Shown in pieces: positions 17,394-25,917 of a stretch of 64,000 bases of DNA. Both the position numbers and the translations under genes were made by a program. Below the pieces are notes generated by a model that was given only the letters and a program-made list of their open reading frames with translations, searched no databases and was not told where the DNA came from. This DNA is from CAWFQB01 sp965277875. Lineage in GTDB: Bacteria; Armatimonadota; Chthonomonadetes; Chthonomonadales; Chthonomonadaceae. The stretch spans positions 5,828,001 to 5,892,000 of the forward strand of contig CBDIDV010000002.1 of the NCBI GenBank assembly GCA_965277875.1, written 5' to 3'. The stretch's first letter is position 1. The number at the start of each line of letters is the position of its first letter.

Positions 17394-17682
17394 ATGACAG
17401 CCATCCGAGGCGTTTTATGCGATATAGACGGGACGCTCATTGCCCGACCCCGACATCATACAGGCCGCGCTCAACAAAGCGGGCCTGAAACCTGATGAGG
17501 CCATAATGCTGGGCGACACACCTTACGACATCGAGGCGGCGGGCAGAGCAGGCGTACAGACCATCGCCCTGCTCACGGGAGGCTGGAAGCGCGAGGATCT
17601 AGGGCAGGCCGTCGTGGTGTACGAGTCGCCCCTGGACCTGCTCGCTCATTTCGACCAATCGCCTATAAAATCGCCTGACTGA
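17394..17682 (+). pseudogene. HAD-family phosphatase remnant: both ends joined, middle lost
   Basis: From ATG 17394 the frame encodes MTAIRGVLCDIDGTL, the HAD motif I with its two Asp residues. One base out of frame, from 17443, it continues with PDPDIIQAALNKAG and MLGDTPYDIEAAGRAG, which are HAD motifs III/IV. In intact relatives about 110-140 residues (cap and motif II) separate the two parts, and the Lys normally before PDPD is missing. The gene has therefore suffered an internal deletion with frameshift at about 17440. The second part alone forms an 80-codon open frame from TTG 17440 but cannot be a working phosphatase. Confidence 0.8.
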
Positions 17683-17760
17683 CCACTCACGCAAAGGCGG
17701 CGCGGCGAACTTTACGCTGCGTAAATACGTTTTTATACATGCAGAGCATCAAGTATTGGA

Positions 17761-17848
17761 CGTTAAGCGTTGAGAGTAATCTGCTTAACGCGCGTCGCTC
17801 AACCCCAGAAGCGTACTATGCCAGACGTTGAGGCATTTGTCCTCAACG
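17761..17848 (+). promoter_or_regulatory. Two hairpins in the leader of the transaldolase gene
   Basis: CGTTAAGC (17761-17768) pairs with GCTTAACG (17783-17790); CGTTGAGG (17826-17833) pairs with CCTCAACG (17841-17848). Another CGCTTAACGCTCAACCC copy leads into the AAAGGAG of the gene, so the repeats could form competing stems. Possible leader control; no known riboswitch recognised. Confidence 0.4.
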
Positions 17849-17884
17849 CCTGACGCTTAACGCTCAACCCAAAGGAGTTTGACT

Positions 17885-19147
17885 GTGGCTACCTTATCCC
17901 TCAGTGACATGACACGCAAAGAGGCGACGCTGGCTGAACTGGCCGCGACCGTCAAGAACCCGCCCGCCCGCGTACCCGCGCCCGCAAGCGATCCCGCTCT
18001 GGATAAACTGCGTAAGGTCGGCACACAGTTGTGGCTGGACACGGGCAACCTCGACGAGGCCAGCAAGCTGTGGCGCAACGAATTTTCGGCCCTGACCACC
18101 AACAACACGCTCGCCAACCAGGTGGTGCAGACCGGCCTGATGGACGAGGACATTCAGGAAGCCGCCAAGCGCATCAAGGACGTGGAACCCGGCATTTCCG
18201 CCGACGATATGGTAATGGACATCGCATTCGTCATCAACTGCCACATCGCGCAGCGACTGGTACACGCCTTCGACGCCCTGGTCAGCGTGGAACTGCATCC
18301 CGGCATCGGCTATGACATCGAAAAGACCGTGCGCTACGCGCAGCGCTATTACGCCGTCAACCCCGACCGTTTCATCGTGAAGATCCCCATGACGCCCGAA
18401 GGTTTCTGCTCGGTAGCCCGTGTGCGGCAGGAGGGCATCCCGATCAACTACACGCTGGGATTTTCGGCCCGTCAGAACTACATGGCCGCGCTGATCTCCA
18501 AGCCCAATTACTGCAACGTGTTTCTGGGCCGATTGAATGCGGTCGTGGCCGACAACAAACTCGGCGACGGCAAGTTCGTCGGCGAAAAGACCACGCTGGC
18601 CTCGCAAAAAGCCGTGCGGGAACTGCGCGAAGCCCACGACGACATTCCCACCCACCAGATCGCGGCTTCGATGCGTAACGCCGACCAGATACTTGCCCTG
18701 GCGGGCGTGGACGTGTTCACCATCCCGCCCAAAGCCGTCGAAGAGTTCTATAGTCAGCACCATAACGAGGGAGACATCAAGAACACGCTCAACGAGCAGT
18801 ACGAGGTGAAGCTGGGCAACGACACCGACAAGAGCAGCGTCGAGGTGCTGTGGACGATTGACGATGCGTTCAAGAAGTTCGGCGCGGACATCGCGGGCCG
18901 GGGCGCGCATACTTTGACAGGCGACGATCTAAGGCAGGCCGACAAGGATCACGGCACAAAGCTGTTCAGCGGCTTTACGCTTGAGGAGCAGGCCGCCATC
19001 AAGACCAAAGGCAAAATCCCCGACGTAGCAAAGTTCGCGGGCCGCGCCGCGCTCGACGACCTGATGACCGAGTCGGCCCTTCAGTCGTTCATTGTGGATC
19101 AGGCCGCTTTCGACGACCGCATCCGCCAGATCGTCGCCAAGCTGTAA
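17885..19147 (+). CDS. tal: Transaldolase-family protein
   Basis: 420 residues from GTG 17885, chosen because AAAGGAG sits 7 bases before it; TTG 17879 is too close to that site. Transaldolase fold: WLDTGNLDEASKLW near residue 45, Asp-rich SADDMVMD, then IVKIPMTPEG with the Schiff-base Lys (about residue 162), and NYTLGFSARQ. About 80-100 residues longer than compact transaldolases, with an extra C-terminal helical part. Catalyses transfer of dihydroxyacetone units in the non-oxidative pentose phosphate pathway; agrees with a 6-phosphogluconolactonase at 42.3 kb. Confidence 0.85.
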   Translation: MATLSLSDMTRKEATLAELAATVKNPPARVPAPASDPALDKLRKVGTQLWLDTGNLDEASKLWRNEFSALTTNNTLANQVVQTGLMDEDIQEAAKRIKDVEPGISADDMVMDIAFVINCHIAQRLVHAFDALVSVELHPGIGYDIEKTVRYAQRYYAVNPDRFIVKIPMTPEGFCSVARVRQEGIPINYTLGFSARQNYMAALISKPNYCNVFLGRLNAVVADNKLGDGKFVGEKTTLASQKAVRELREAHDDIPTHQIAASMRNADQILALAGVDVFTIPPKAVEEFYSQHHNEGDIKNTLNEQYEVKLGNDTDKSSVEVLWTIDDAFKKFGADIAGRGAHTLTGDDLRQADKDHGTKLFSGFTLEEQAAIKTKGKIPDVAKFAGRAALDDLMTESALQSFIVDQAAFDDRIRQIVAKL

Positions 19148-19182
19148 CTCGTGATTGCAGCGTTATCGTGTCCGTAAATAGG

Positions 19183-19215
19183 AAGCGCCGGGTACGTACT
19201 CCGTACTCGGCGCTT
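19183..19215. terminator. Bidirectional terminator between tal and uxaA
   Basis: AAGCGCCG (19183-19190) with CGGCGCTT (19208-19215), plus the inner pair GTACG/CGTAC, followed by TCTGTT; it lies between convergent genes. Confidence 0.8.
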
Positions 19216-19251
19216 TCTGTTCGCTATATGTCTGTCGCTGCATCATGGGCG

Positions 19252-20898
19252 CTACATGACAGGGCCGAGCATCCAGGGGGCGAATTCGTCTTCGCCCAGG
19301 CCCTGCGCCTCCGATTTCGTTGTTTTGCCGCTCGCCACTTCAATCAGGGTCTCGAAAATCTCGCGGCCCACATCGGCTATCGGCACACCGTCCATAATGA
19401 CGCCCGCGTCAACGTCCATGTCGTCGCGCATCCGGTCGTACATCGTCGTGTTCGTGGCGATTTTCAGGACGGGCGTGGGCTTGAAGCCCAGGCAGGAGCC
19501 GCGCCCCGTCGTGAACACGATCAGATTGCAGCCGCCCGCCGCCAGTCCCGTTACGCTGACGGGGTCATGTCCGGGCGTGTCCATGAACGTCAACCCCTTC
19601 TTGACGATGCGTTCGCCGTATTTGTACACTTCGACAAGCGGCGTCGTGCCGGCCTTACTGACCGCGCCCAGCGACTTTTCGTAGATCGTGGTCAGGCCGC
19701 CCTCCTTGTTGCCGGGGGAGGGGTTGCCGTCAATGGTCGCGCCCCACATCCCCGTGTACCACTCCCACCAGCGCATTAAATCTACGAGTTTCTGGCCGAC
19801 CTGCGGCGTCACGGCGCGGCGCGTTAAGAGGTGTTCCGCGCCATACGTTTCACTGGTTTCGGCCAGCACCCAGCCCGCGCCATGCCGCACGAACTCGTCG
19901 CCCGCCACGCCCAGCGCCGGGTTGGCCGTCACGCCCGAATTGCCGTCGCTGCCGCCGCAGTTCGTGCCGACGATCAGACCTGAGATCGGCTGCGGGGTGC
20001 GCGTAGCCTGGCTTGCTTTACGCAGCAGTTTCAGCGTCTCCTCGATGCCCGCCGTAATCGCTTTCTGGATGCCGCCCGCTTCCTGTATCGTAATCATCGG
20101 TGGCAGTTGCGGACGGCCCGCAAGCAGCGACTCGGCGCTTATCAAGCCGCCGTTCTGCGCCATACTCATGGCCTGATTTACCTCGCAGCCCAGGCCGGCC
20201 AGCAGGTACGCGCCCACATTCGGATGATCGGCCATGCCCGCGAGCGTGCGCTGCAGCTGCACATAGTCCGCGCTGCCCGTCGCCTGCCCACAGCCGCTTT
20301 TATGGGCGAGGGGAAGCACGCCGTCCACGCCGGGAAAGTCGCGCATGATGTCGGGGGAGCGGAAGCGGTCAGCGATGGCGTGAATAGTCGAGGCCGAGCA
20401 GTTCACGGTCGAGACAAGGGCCACATAGTTGCGTGTGCCGACGCGTCCGTCCGGGCGCGCAAACCCCGCGAATGTGCGCTCCAGTTCGCGCGGATAATAG
20501 GTGACAGCCGGAACGTCCGTGCTGAACTCGTAATCCAGATGGAGCGCGCCCGATCCCGCCTGCAAGCCCGCGCCGAATCCCAGGTTTTGCACATGCACCC
20601 AATCGCCGGCCAGGATGGGCCGCGTAGCATAGCCGATCACCTGCCCGTACTTGCGTACCGGCTCGCCCTCCCTCACCCCCGTCAGGGCCAGCTTGTGTCC
20701 GGGCGGCACACTTTGCGCCACGCGCAGTCCGCTTCCGTCGGGCAGGGTGATCAGCGTCCCCGCCGCGATGCGCGTTTTGGCGACGGCCACCTCGTCCCCC
20801 TCGCGCAGCAAAATCGCCACCTGTTTTAGTTCCACTTCCGCGTTTGTGTCCGGCAGCATAGACTCCGCCGTTGTATTTCGCCCGTCCGTCACGGTCAT
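19252..20898 (-). CDS. uxaA: UxaA-family altronate/galactarate dehydratase
   Basis: 548 residues with both parts of the family fused: an N-terminal SAF-like domain (about 25-115) and the large dehydratase domain with VGTRNYVALVSTVNCSAS, HKSGCGQ, GLGCEVNQ and GTNCGGSDGNSG carrying the Cys/His ligands for the iron site. C-terminal TTGRGSCLGFKPTPVLKI is characteristic. Eliminates water from altronate or a related aldonate/aldarate on the way to 2-keto-3-deoxy sugar acids. No uxaB or kdgK neighbour, so the exact substrate is open. Convergent with tal. Confidence 0.9.
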   Translation of the reverse strand: MTVTDGRNTTAESMLPDTNAEVELKQVAILLREGDEVAVAKTRIAAGTLITLPDGSGLRVAQSVPPGHKLALTGVREGEPVRKYGQVIGYATRPILAGDWVHVQNLGFGAGLQAGSGALHLDYEFSTDVPAVTYYPRELERTFAGFARPDGRVGTRNYVALVSTVNCSASTIHAIADRFRSPDIMRDFPGVDGVLPLAHKSGCGQATGSADYVQLQRTLAGMADHPNVGAYLLAGLGCEVNQAMSMAQNGGLISAESLLAGRPQLPPMITIQEAGGIQKAITAGIEETLKLLRKASQATRTPQPISGLIVGTNCGGSDGNSGVTANPALGVAGDEFVRHGAGWVLAETSETYGAEHLLTRRAVTPQVGQKLVDLMRWWEWYTGMWGATIDGNPSPGNKEGGLTTIYEKSLGAVSKAGTTPLVEVYKYGERIVKKGLTFMDTPGHDPVSVTGLAAGGCNLIVFTTGRGSCLGFKPTPVLKIATNTTMYDRMRDDMDVDAGVIMDGVPIADVGREIFETLIEVASGKTTKSEAQGLGEDEFAPWMLGPVM

Positions 20899-21124
20899 AA
20901 TTCTTCCTCATCGCTGAACTTGTGTGCCGGCATCATCGCTCACAGCATTTCAGTTATTCTACACTATGCAGACAATTCGCCGCCGCCCCGGCGTATTCCT
21001 TGTACCCCAACACGTCCGCGAACGAACGCCACAAAACAAACAAAGGCTCACGGGTACGATCCCGCAAGCCTTCAGCATCCACAATCCATTTCGTTACAAA
21101 ATCTTGTAAATCTTGAAAATCCTG

Positions 21125-22003
21125 TTAATCCTGGCTATGAATTTCCACATCTGCGCGGCGCAGGCGTTCCGGCAGGGTGGGCGGCGGCACATCCAGCGTC
21201 ATGCCGTCAAAGCCGACCTGTATGTTATAGGGCGATAGATGCGCTTCCCAATCGCTGTGCATCAGGCCCGACAGGTGCGACAGATGCGTGACCACGACCG
21301 GACGTTCCGGCGCGAAACTGCCCGCTTCAATGAGTTTTTGGCGCAGAGCGATCACGCCCGCTATCGAAAGGTGTCCCGCGTAGCCGTCGTCCACAAGCCC
21401 CTTCTGGCACTCGACGACGATGCCGTCTAAAGTAAATTGCTTTAAGAACGTCCACGTCGCGTCCTCATACCAGCCTGTATCCGTGGCGTACAGCAGGGTC
21501 GCGCCCTGTTTGTCCTCGATGATGTAGTTAAAGCAGGGCTGGGAAGGGTCGTGCTGCGCGATCAGGGGCGTCACCTGATAGCCTGCGATGCAGGCGGGCT
21601 GCCAGGGAGCCAGGGTTTGGAGAGCGAGTGGCAGGCGTTCCATTTTCAGGTTCGCGCGCAGCCAATCCGTAATGGGGGCGGGGCCGCACACGGGAAGGGG
21701 TGTGTCACGCATCTGTTCGACAAAGTAGGGACCGAGGTATTGCAGTTCTGCGCCGCTGAAATGGTCGTCGTGGGCGTGGGTGAATAGCAGGGCATGAAGG
21801 GCGCACAAATCCAGGTCGTTTGCAATCACCTGATGCAGTGTATCGGGGGGAAAGTCCAGCTTCAAAACGTCGTCAATCAGGGCCGAGGAGCGGGTACGCA
21901 GATCTTTGCCGCCAAGCCGGCGGGCATTCAAGCAGGCCACGCACCGACAAAAGAGGGCCGGCCAGCCTTCCGCCGCCCCGGTTCCCAGCAGTGTCACCTT
22001 CAT
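21125..22003 (-). CDS. PhnP-like metallo-beta-lactamase-fold phosphodiesterase
   Basis: 292 residues. The N-terminus GTGAAEGWPALFCRCVAC shows the PhnP-type substrate loop with paired Cys residues. The metal-binding motif HAHDDH is near residue 74; further ligands His in AQHDPS and Asp in YATDTGW, and a late His in VVTHLSHLSG. Likely hydrolyses a cyclic phosphate ester. No phn operon is present, so a general phosphodiesterase role is as likely. Start ATG 22003. Confidence 0.85.
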   Translation of the reverse strand: MKVTLLGTGAAEGWPALFCRCVACLNARRLGGKDLRTRSSALIDDVLKLDFPPDTLHQVIANDLDLCALHALLFTHAHDDHFSGAELQYLGPYFVEQMRDTPLPVCGPAPITDWLRANLKMERLPLALQTLAPWQPACIAGYQVTPLIAQHDPSQPCFNYIIEDKQGATLLYATDTGWYEDATWTFLKQFTLDGIVVECQKGLVDDGYAGHLSIAGVIALRQKLIEAGSFAPERPVVVTHLSHLSGLMHSDWEAHLSPYNIQVGFDGMTLDVPPPTLPERLRRADVEIHSQD

Positions 22004-22205
22004 GTCGCTCTCATTTCCGACCGGGCGTTAGGGAGCAGGCGCGCGGTAAAGGAGTAGTAGAAAAAGTATTACGAACGGCACAGTCCGCAAAAAATAAAGG
22101 CGTTTGGTTGCTCCGCATTGTTATTATAGGCACATTTTAGGCCAAACACAAGTGGAATATGCAGCAGACCAAGTGTGGAATATACCACACGTACTACAAT
22201 ACCTT

Positions 22206-22460
22206 TTACAAATAGTCGCCTCCCGGCTCGAATACGCGCCCGCATTTCCAGCACTGTGTGACGTTCGCTGCCGCGATGCTCTTGCAGCGCGGGCATTTGT
22301 GCATCTTGATAGGAAACTTGTCGCACTGCGGGCAACGGATGTTGTCGCCATACACAAGCGCCCCGCAATGCTCGCACGACCCGTCCTCATTCGCTTTTTG
22401 CGTCTTGCGCGGACTGTGGGCGGGAGGAGTGGTCTGTTGCTGTGAGTTCGTGTCGTTCAT
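22206..22460 (-). CDS. Double zinc-ribbon small protein
   Basis: About 84 residues from ATG 22460. Four CxxC knuckles in order, CEHC, CPQC, CPRC and CWKC, make two zinc ribbons covering residues 28-75. The N-terminus is Gln/Thr-rich and disordered. No enzymatic motif; probably a protein- or nucleic-acid-binding adaptor. Stands between the PhnP-like gene and the DUF1016 gene, same strand. Confidence 0.7.
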   Translation of the reverse strand: MNDTNSQQQTTPPAHSPRKTQKANEDGSCEHCGALVYGDNIRCPQCDKFPIKMHKCPRCKSIAAANVTQCWKCGRVFEPGGDYL

Positions 22461-22546
22461 ACCTACCGATACGCAGACCGGCACAAAAACGCGCCCGCAT
22501 TCGTCAGTCTCCGGGCGCGGGTAATATGATTCTACCTGTGTCGCCT

Positions 22547-23635
22547 TTAGCCCAAGATGTCCGAGGCAGCCAGTTCCGCCTCGATCTGTTGTACGGTCGG
22601 CAGGCTGGCTTGCAGGTCAGCGGGCAGGGACGCGATGAACTCGGCCACGCCGATAGGCGCAGATGTGTTTCTCAGGGCGTATTCGACCGTAATGCCGTCG
22701 CGTTCCCTGCACAGAATCAGGCCAATCGTGGGCGCGTCGGAGGAATGCTTGAGCAGGTCATCCACAGCCGACAGATAGAAATTCATCTTGCCCGCGAACT
22801 CCGGCTGAAACGCGCCCATCTTCAAATCCACGACCACAAAGCAGCGCAGGCGCAGGTGATAGAACAGCAGATCGAGATAGTAGTCTTTGCCGCCCACTTC
22901 CAGGTGGTACTGGCTGCCGACAAACGCGAACCCCGCGCCCATCTCCAGCAGGAACGCGCGCAGATGTTCCAGCAGGCCCCGTTCCAGATGCCGCTCATTC
23001 GCGTCCGAGGCAAGGGTAAGGAAGTCGAAATTATAAGGGTCTTTCAAAACCTGCTGCGCCAGATCGGACTGCGGCGGCGGCAATGTCCGGTCGAAGTTAG
23101 TCAGCGTCTTGCCTTGCCGCCCGTATAAATCGGTTGCGATCTGATGTTCCAAAACGGCGCGGCTCCACCCGTTTTGATGCGTGGCGCGAATGTACCACAA
23201 CCGCTGCTCCGTATCCTTCACCTTATCCAGTATGCGAAGCTGATGCCCCCAGGGGATCGCCGAATTGTGCAACAGCTGTTGCACAATTTGCTCATTGCTA
23301 TAAGCTTCCGCGAAAGCGCGCATATACTTTAGGTTGCGAGGTGAGAAACCTTCCATCTCAGGGAAGGCAGTATGAAGATCGACGGCAAGACGAGTGATGA
23401 TTTTCGCGCCCCATCCCTGATCCTCTTGCCGCCGCAAAATCTCGCGTCCGATACGCCAGTAAAGTGCCGTCATTTTGCGGCTGACAGTAAGAGCAGTATC
23501 TACCTGTGCGCTTTTGATTTGCGCCTTTATGTCGCGCAGAAACTCGGCATATCCTTCCGGCACGTCAGGTATGACGTCTCCTCCATCTTTCGTAGGTAGC
23601 ATGTCTGTTGTATGGTTTAAATCGTTTGTCGTCAT
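22547..23635 (-). CDS. DUF1016 (YhcG-type) PD-(D/E)XK nuclease family protein
   Basis: 362 residues from ATG 23635 with GAGAGG upstream. The N-terminal DUF1016_N helical domain (WRIGREILRRQ, FSPRNLKYMRAF, ILDKVKD, WYIRATHQNGWSRAVLEHQI) precedes the C-terminal nuclease-like domain with YYLDLLFYHLRLRCFVVVDLKMG, where D, D and DLK match a PD-(D/E)xK core (about residues 255-277). The family is often linked with restriction-modification and mobile regions; no methylase or restriction gene is adjacent. A perfect 15-bp inverted repeat lies just upstream. Confidence 0.9.
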   Translation of the reverse strand: MTTNDLNHTTDMLPTKDGGDVIPDVPEGYAEFLRDIKAQIKSAQVDTALTVSRKMTALYWRIGREILRRQEDQGWGAKIITRLAVDLHTAFPEMEGFSPRNLKYMRAFAEAYSNEQIVQQLLHNSAIPWGHQLRILDKVKDTEQRLWYIRATHQNGWSRAVLEHQIATDLYGRQGKTLTNFDRTLPPPQSDLAQQVLKDPYNFDFLTLASDANERHLERGLLEHLRAFLLEMGAGFAFVGSQYHLEVGGKDYYLDLLFYHLRLRCFVVVDLKMGAFQPEFAGKMNFYLSAVDDLLKHSSDAPTIGLILCRERDGITVEYALRNTSAPIGVAEFIASLPADLQASLPTVQQIEAELAASDILG

Positions 23636-23688
23636 GCGCCTCTCTGCATATAAAACAGGATATCGGGATTGAATGCGCTTTGTACCCG

Positions 23689-23723
23689 CGAAGTTTGTGA
23701 CACAAGCCGTGTCACAAACTTCG
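23689..23723. promoter_or_regulatory. Perfect 15-bp palindrome upstream of the DUF1016 gene
   Basis: CGAAGTTTGTGACAC (23689-23703), loop AAGCC, then GTGTCACAAACTTCG (23709-23723). It is 54 bases upstream of ATG 23635 and 45 bases after the stop of the preceding gene, with no T-run. It may be an operator, or a stem ending the preceding transcript. Confidence 0.55.
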
Positions 23724-23767
23724 GCGAGCAAACACAGAAGAACGGCTTAAAGCTTTGTTCCATGTCC

Positions 23768-25009
23768 TTAATAACCTCTGCCGCCGAACCCGCCCCCACC
23801 AATCCCTGACTGCATACCAGACGACCCGCCGAATCCACCGCTGCCCATGCCGCCGCCGAGACCGCCTCTTGCGCCGCCGCCAAAGCCGCCGGGCATACCG
23901 CCGCCGAATCCGCCGCTGCCAATCCCACCGGATGACGTTTGCCCTGAGTAGCTTCCGCCCTCTACACCCTGCCCTGCACCACCGCTAAAGCTGCCAAGCC
24001 CACCTGTGTTACTGTTGTTGGGCTGGCCGATAGAGCGTACAATTGGGACGCCTGTACGGGGGGTTGATGAAGAATCCCATTGAACAGAGCTTTGTGAGGC
24101 GCGCGGGAGGCCGGATGTGGCATCGGCTGGCACGGACGGCGCAGTATTTGCTGGCGATACACCGGGATAGCTGTTTGTGTGAGGAGATACAGAAGCCGAG
24201 GGAACTGTATTATCGTAGCTCTGCGCGCGCTGTTGGCTGCGATAAAAATCCATCTGCGCCGCCTGTGCTTCGCGCTGGCTTTGTACTTCCGCATCTATGC
24301 GAGCCTGTTTATCTGCGGCTTCCTTCTCGACGCAGTATGCGTTCCAGCGTATTTCACCCCATGAGCCAGCGGCGGCCAAGAACAAAACCGAGGCGATTGT
24401 AGCGACCCAGCGTGACCGATGCCAGGGCAGGGTTGGTGTCTGCGATTGGCTTAATTCCGCGACGCTGGAGAACAGGAGAAGAACGCCGCCGAGCGTGAGA
24501 ACAACCCATCCCCATTGCACCTCTATCGTGTCTGCCATTGCTCTACTAAAGGGCGAGCCGTCATTGATCCTGACAGTTACATTAAGGATTGAAAACAAAC
24601 GCACCGCAACCCAGACAACGACGCTCAATGAGAAAACTGCGGCGACTCGAACGCCAATCCAATGGCGAGAGAACAGAGCTGCCAACCCCACACAGGCCGC
24701 AATTAGTATCAGAACACCGTAGGATGCGCCGTTAGAGAAAAAATTGATGCTGCCAAACATGGGAATGCTGACGGCAGGACAGAACACGCCAACCATGAGA
24801 AGTATCCCGCCAATCAGCCCCGTCCAGTGCCTGTAGGCAGCCATCATATCAGCGGGTGAAGTATTTACGTGAGGCGTAGTAACTACCTGTGTCTGATTAA
24901 TGGAGGCTGTAAATTGCGTGTTGTACTGGCGACCACAAGATGAGCAGAACGACACAGTTAAACCGGCCTGTGTTCCGCAACGGGGACATATTTTGAATTG
25001 AGAACTCAT
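23768..25009 (-). CDS. Zinc-ribbon membrane protein with Gly-rich tail
   Basis: 413 residues. An N-terminal zinc ribbon (CPRCG at 8-12, CSSCGRQ at 22-28) is followed by five hydrophobic helices (about 65-85, 95-115, 120-142, 165-185, 203-220), then a Gln-rich helix and a tail of about 120 residues made largely of Gly, Ser and Phe (GGFGGG-type repeats). Such tails are usually disordered or adhesive. No known family; the core resembles the gene at 16595. A low-complexity tail facing outside would be consistent with surface binding (inference). Confidence 0.65.
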   Translation of the reverse strand: MSSQFKICPRCGTQAGLTVSFCSSCGRQYNTQFTASINQTQVVTTPHVNTSPADMMAAYRHWTGLIGGILLMVGVFCPAVSIPMFGSINFFSNGASYGVLILIAACVGLAALFSRHWIGVRVAAVFSLSVVVWVAVRLFSILNVTVRINDGSPFSRAMADTIEVQWGWVVLTLGGVLLLFSSVAELSQSQTPTLPWHRSRWVATIASVLFLAAAGSWGEIRWNAYCVEKEAADKQARIDAEVQSQREAQAAQMDFYRSQQRAQSYDNTVPSASVSPHTNSYPGVSPANTAPSVPADATSGLPRASQSSVQWDSSSTPRTGVPIVRSIGQPNNSNTGGLGSFSGGAGQGVEGGSYSGQTSSGGIGSGGFGGGMPGGFGGGARGGLGGGMGSGGFGGSSGMQSGIGGGGFGGRGY

Positions 25010-25096
25010 GAGGGCTTTTCCTTCTGTTTATGTCAGCGGTTTGGAAATCTGCGTGGCGTTAGTTTAATCGCTTAACTAAATGATTCCTGCTTCTGT

Positions 25097-25774
25097 TTAC
25101 TGCTGCTCGTTCGCGGCTCTTAACAATTGTTCCTCGTGAGCTTCCGGCGTTTCGGTTGCGGGACGCAGCAGAGTGGCTTGCTGCAACTGAAGTGGTTCCT
25201 GCGAGGCGCGTACCAGGGTGTCGGGGGCGGGCAGGTCGTTCATTTCGGTCCGGGTGAGGGGGATGCCCGCGTCTATGCTGTGCGATTTTTTGAAGGAACC
25301 CCGGCTGAACCGCAGCATCACGAACGAAGAAACGCCTACCACGAGAAACATACCGATGCTTTGGAGCGCGCCGTAGGCCGGAATACCGCCGGTGAAGAGT
25401 AGGACGCTGAACAGAATCGTGGTAATTACAGACGACGCGATACCGATGTAGGCCAGCGTACACAGAACGGCCCCAAGCGCGGACAGAGCGACTTTCTCAC
25501 CTGTCAGGACAGCGTGTTCGCCCTGGCTGACGATGTGTGGCGGACGCATCGCGCGTTCTTTGGCCTGCAAAGCCAGACGGTCACGCAGCGTATATTTATA
25601 CGCGGTGCCGGCCGTAATCACAAACATGACCACTCGCAGCGCAATCCAGATGTTGCGATCCTGGAAGAGGCTGGGATTCACCGTCCACAACTTGTAAAGA
25701 GCGAGGCTTGCAATAAGCGTCGCGATCCCTATTCCCCCGACAAGCAGTTTACTCGGCTGTGCGTTTTCGTTCAT
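25097..25774 (-). CDS. Membrane protein, function unknown
   Basis: 225 residues, ATG 25774 with GGAGTGGAG upstream. Four hydrophobic helices (about 10-27, 42-58, 95-118, 122-155) and a hydrophilic tail rich in Gln, Glu and Ala. No recognised domain. Same strand as the Gly-rich zinc-ribbon gene, 87 bases before it, so possibly co-transcribed. Confidence 0.6.
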   Translation of the reverse strand: MNENAQPSKLLVGGIGIATLIASLALYKLWTVNPSLFQDRNIWIALRVVMFVITAGTAYKYTLRDRLALQAKERAMRPPHIVSQGEHAVLTGEKVALSALGAVLCTLAYIGIASSVITTILFSVLLFTGGIPAYGALQSIGMFLVVGVSSFVMLRFSRGSFKKSHSIDAGIPLTRTEMNDLPAPDTLVRASQEPLQLQQATLLRPATETPEAHEEQLLRAANEQQ

Positions 25775-25841
25775 GTTCGCTCCACTCCTTTCGTTTCCAA
25801 CATCGAGCCACTCGGCTTGCGCGAAACAGCCCGGTAAAAAC

Positions 25842-25881
25842 AGCGGCCTTTCGCAACTGTTTGTGTGTGCGAAAGGCCGCT
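25842..25881 (-). terminator. Rho-independent terminator of the M50B-like gene
   Basis: A 14-bp stem AGCGGCCTTTCGCA / TGCGAAAGGCCGCT, followed on the minus strand by a run of five T (25840-25836). Located 37 bases after the gene's stop. Confidence 0.85.
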
Positions 25882-25917
25882 TTGTTCCATTTTATGACTC
25901 GCCCCCAAGGGCGTGTG

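Noticed and set aside
21070..21130. ATCTTGTAAATCTTG/ATCCTGTTAATCCTG tract
   Set aside because: Short degenerate repeat overlapping the end of the PhnP-like gene; too irregular to call an element.
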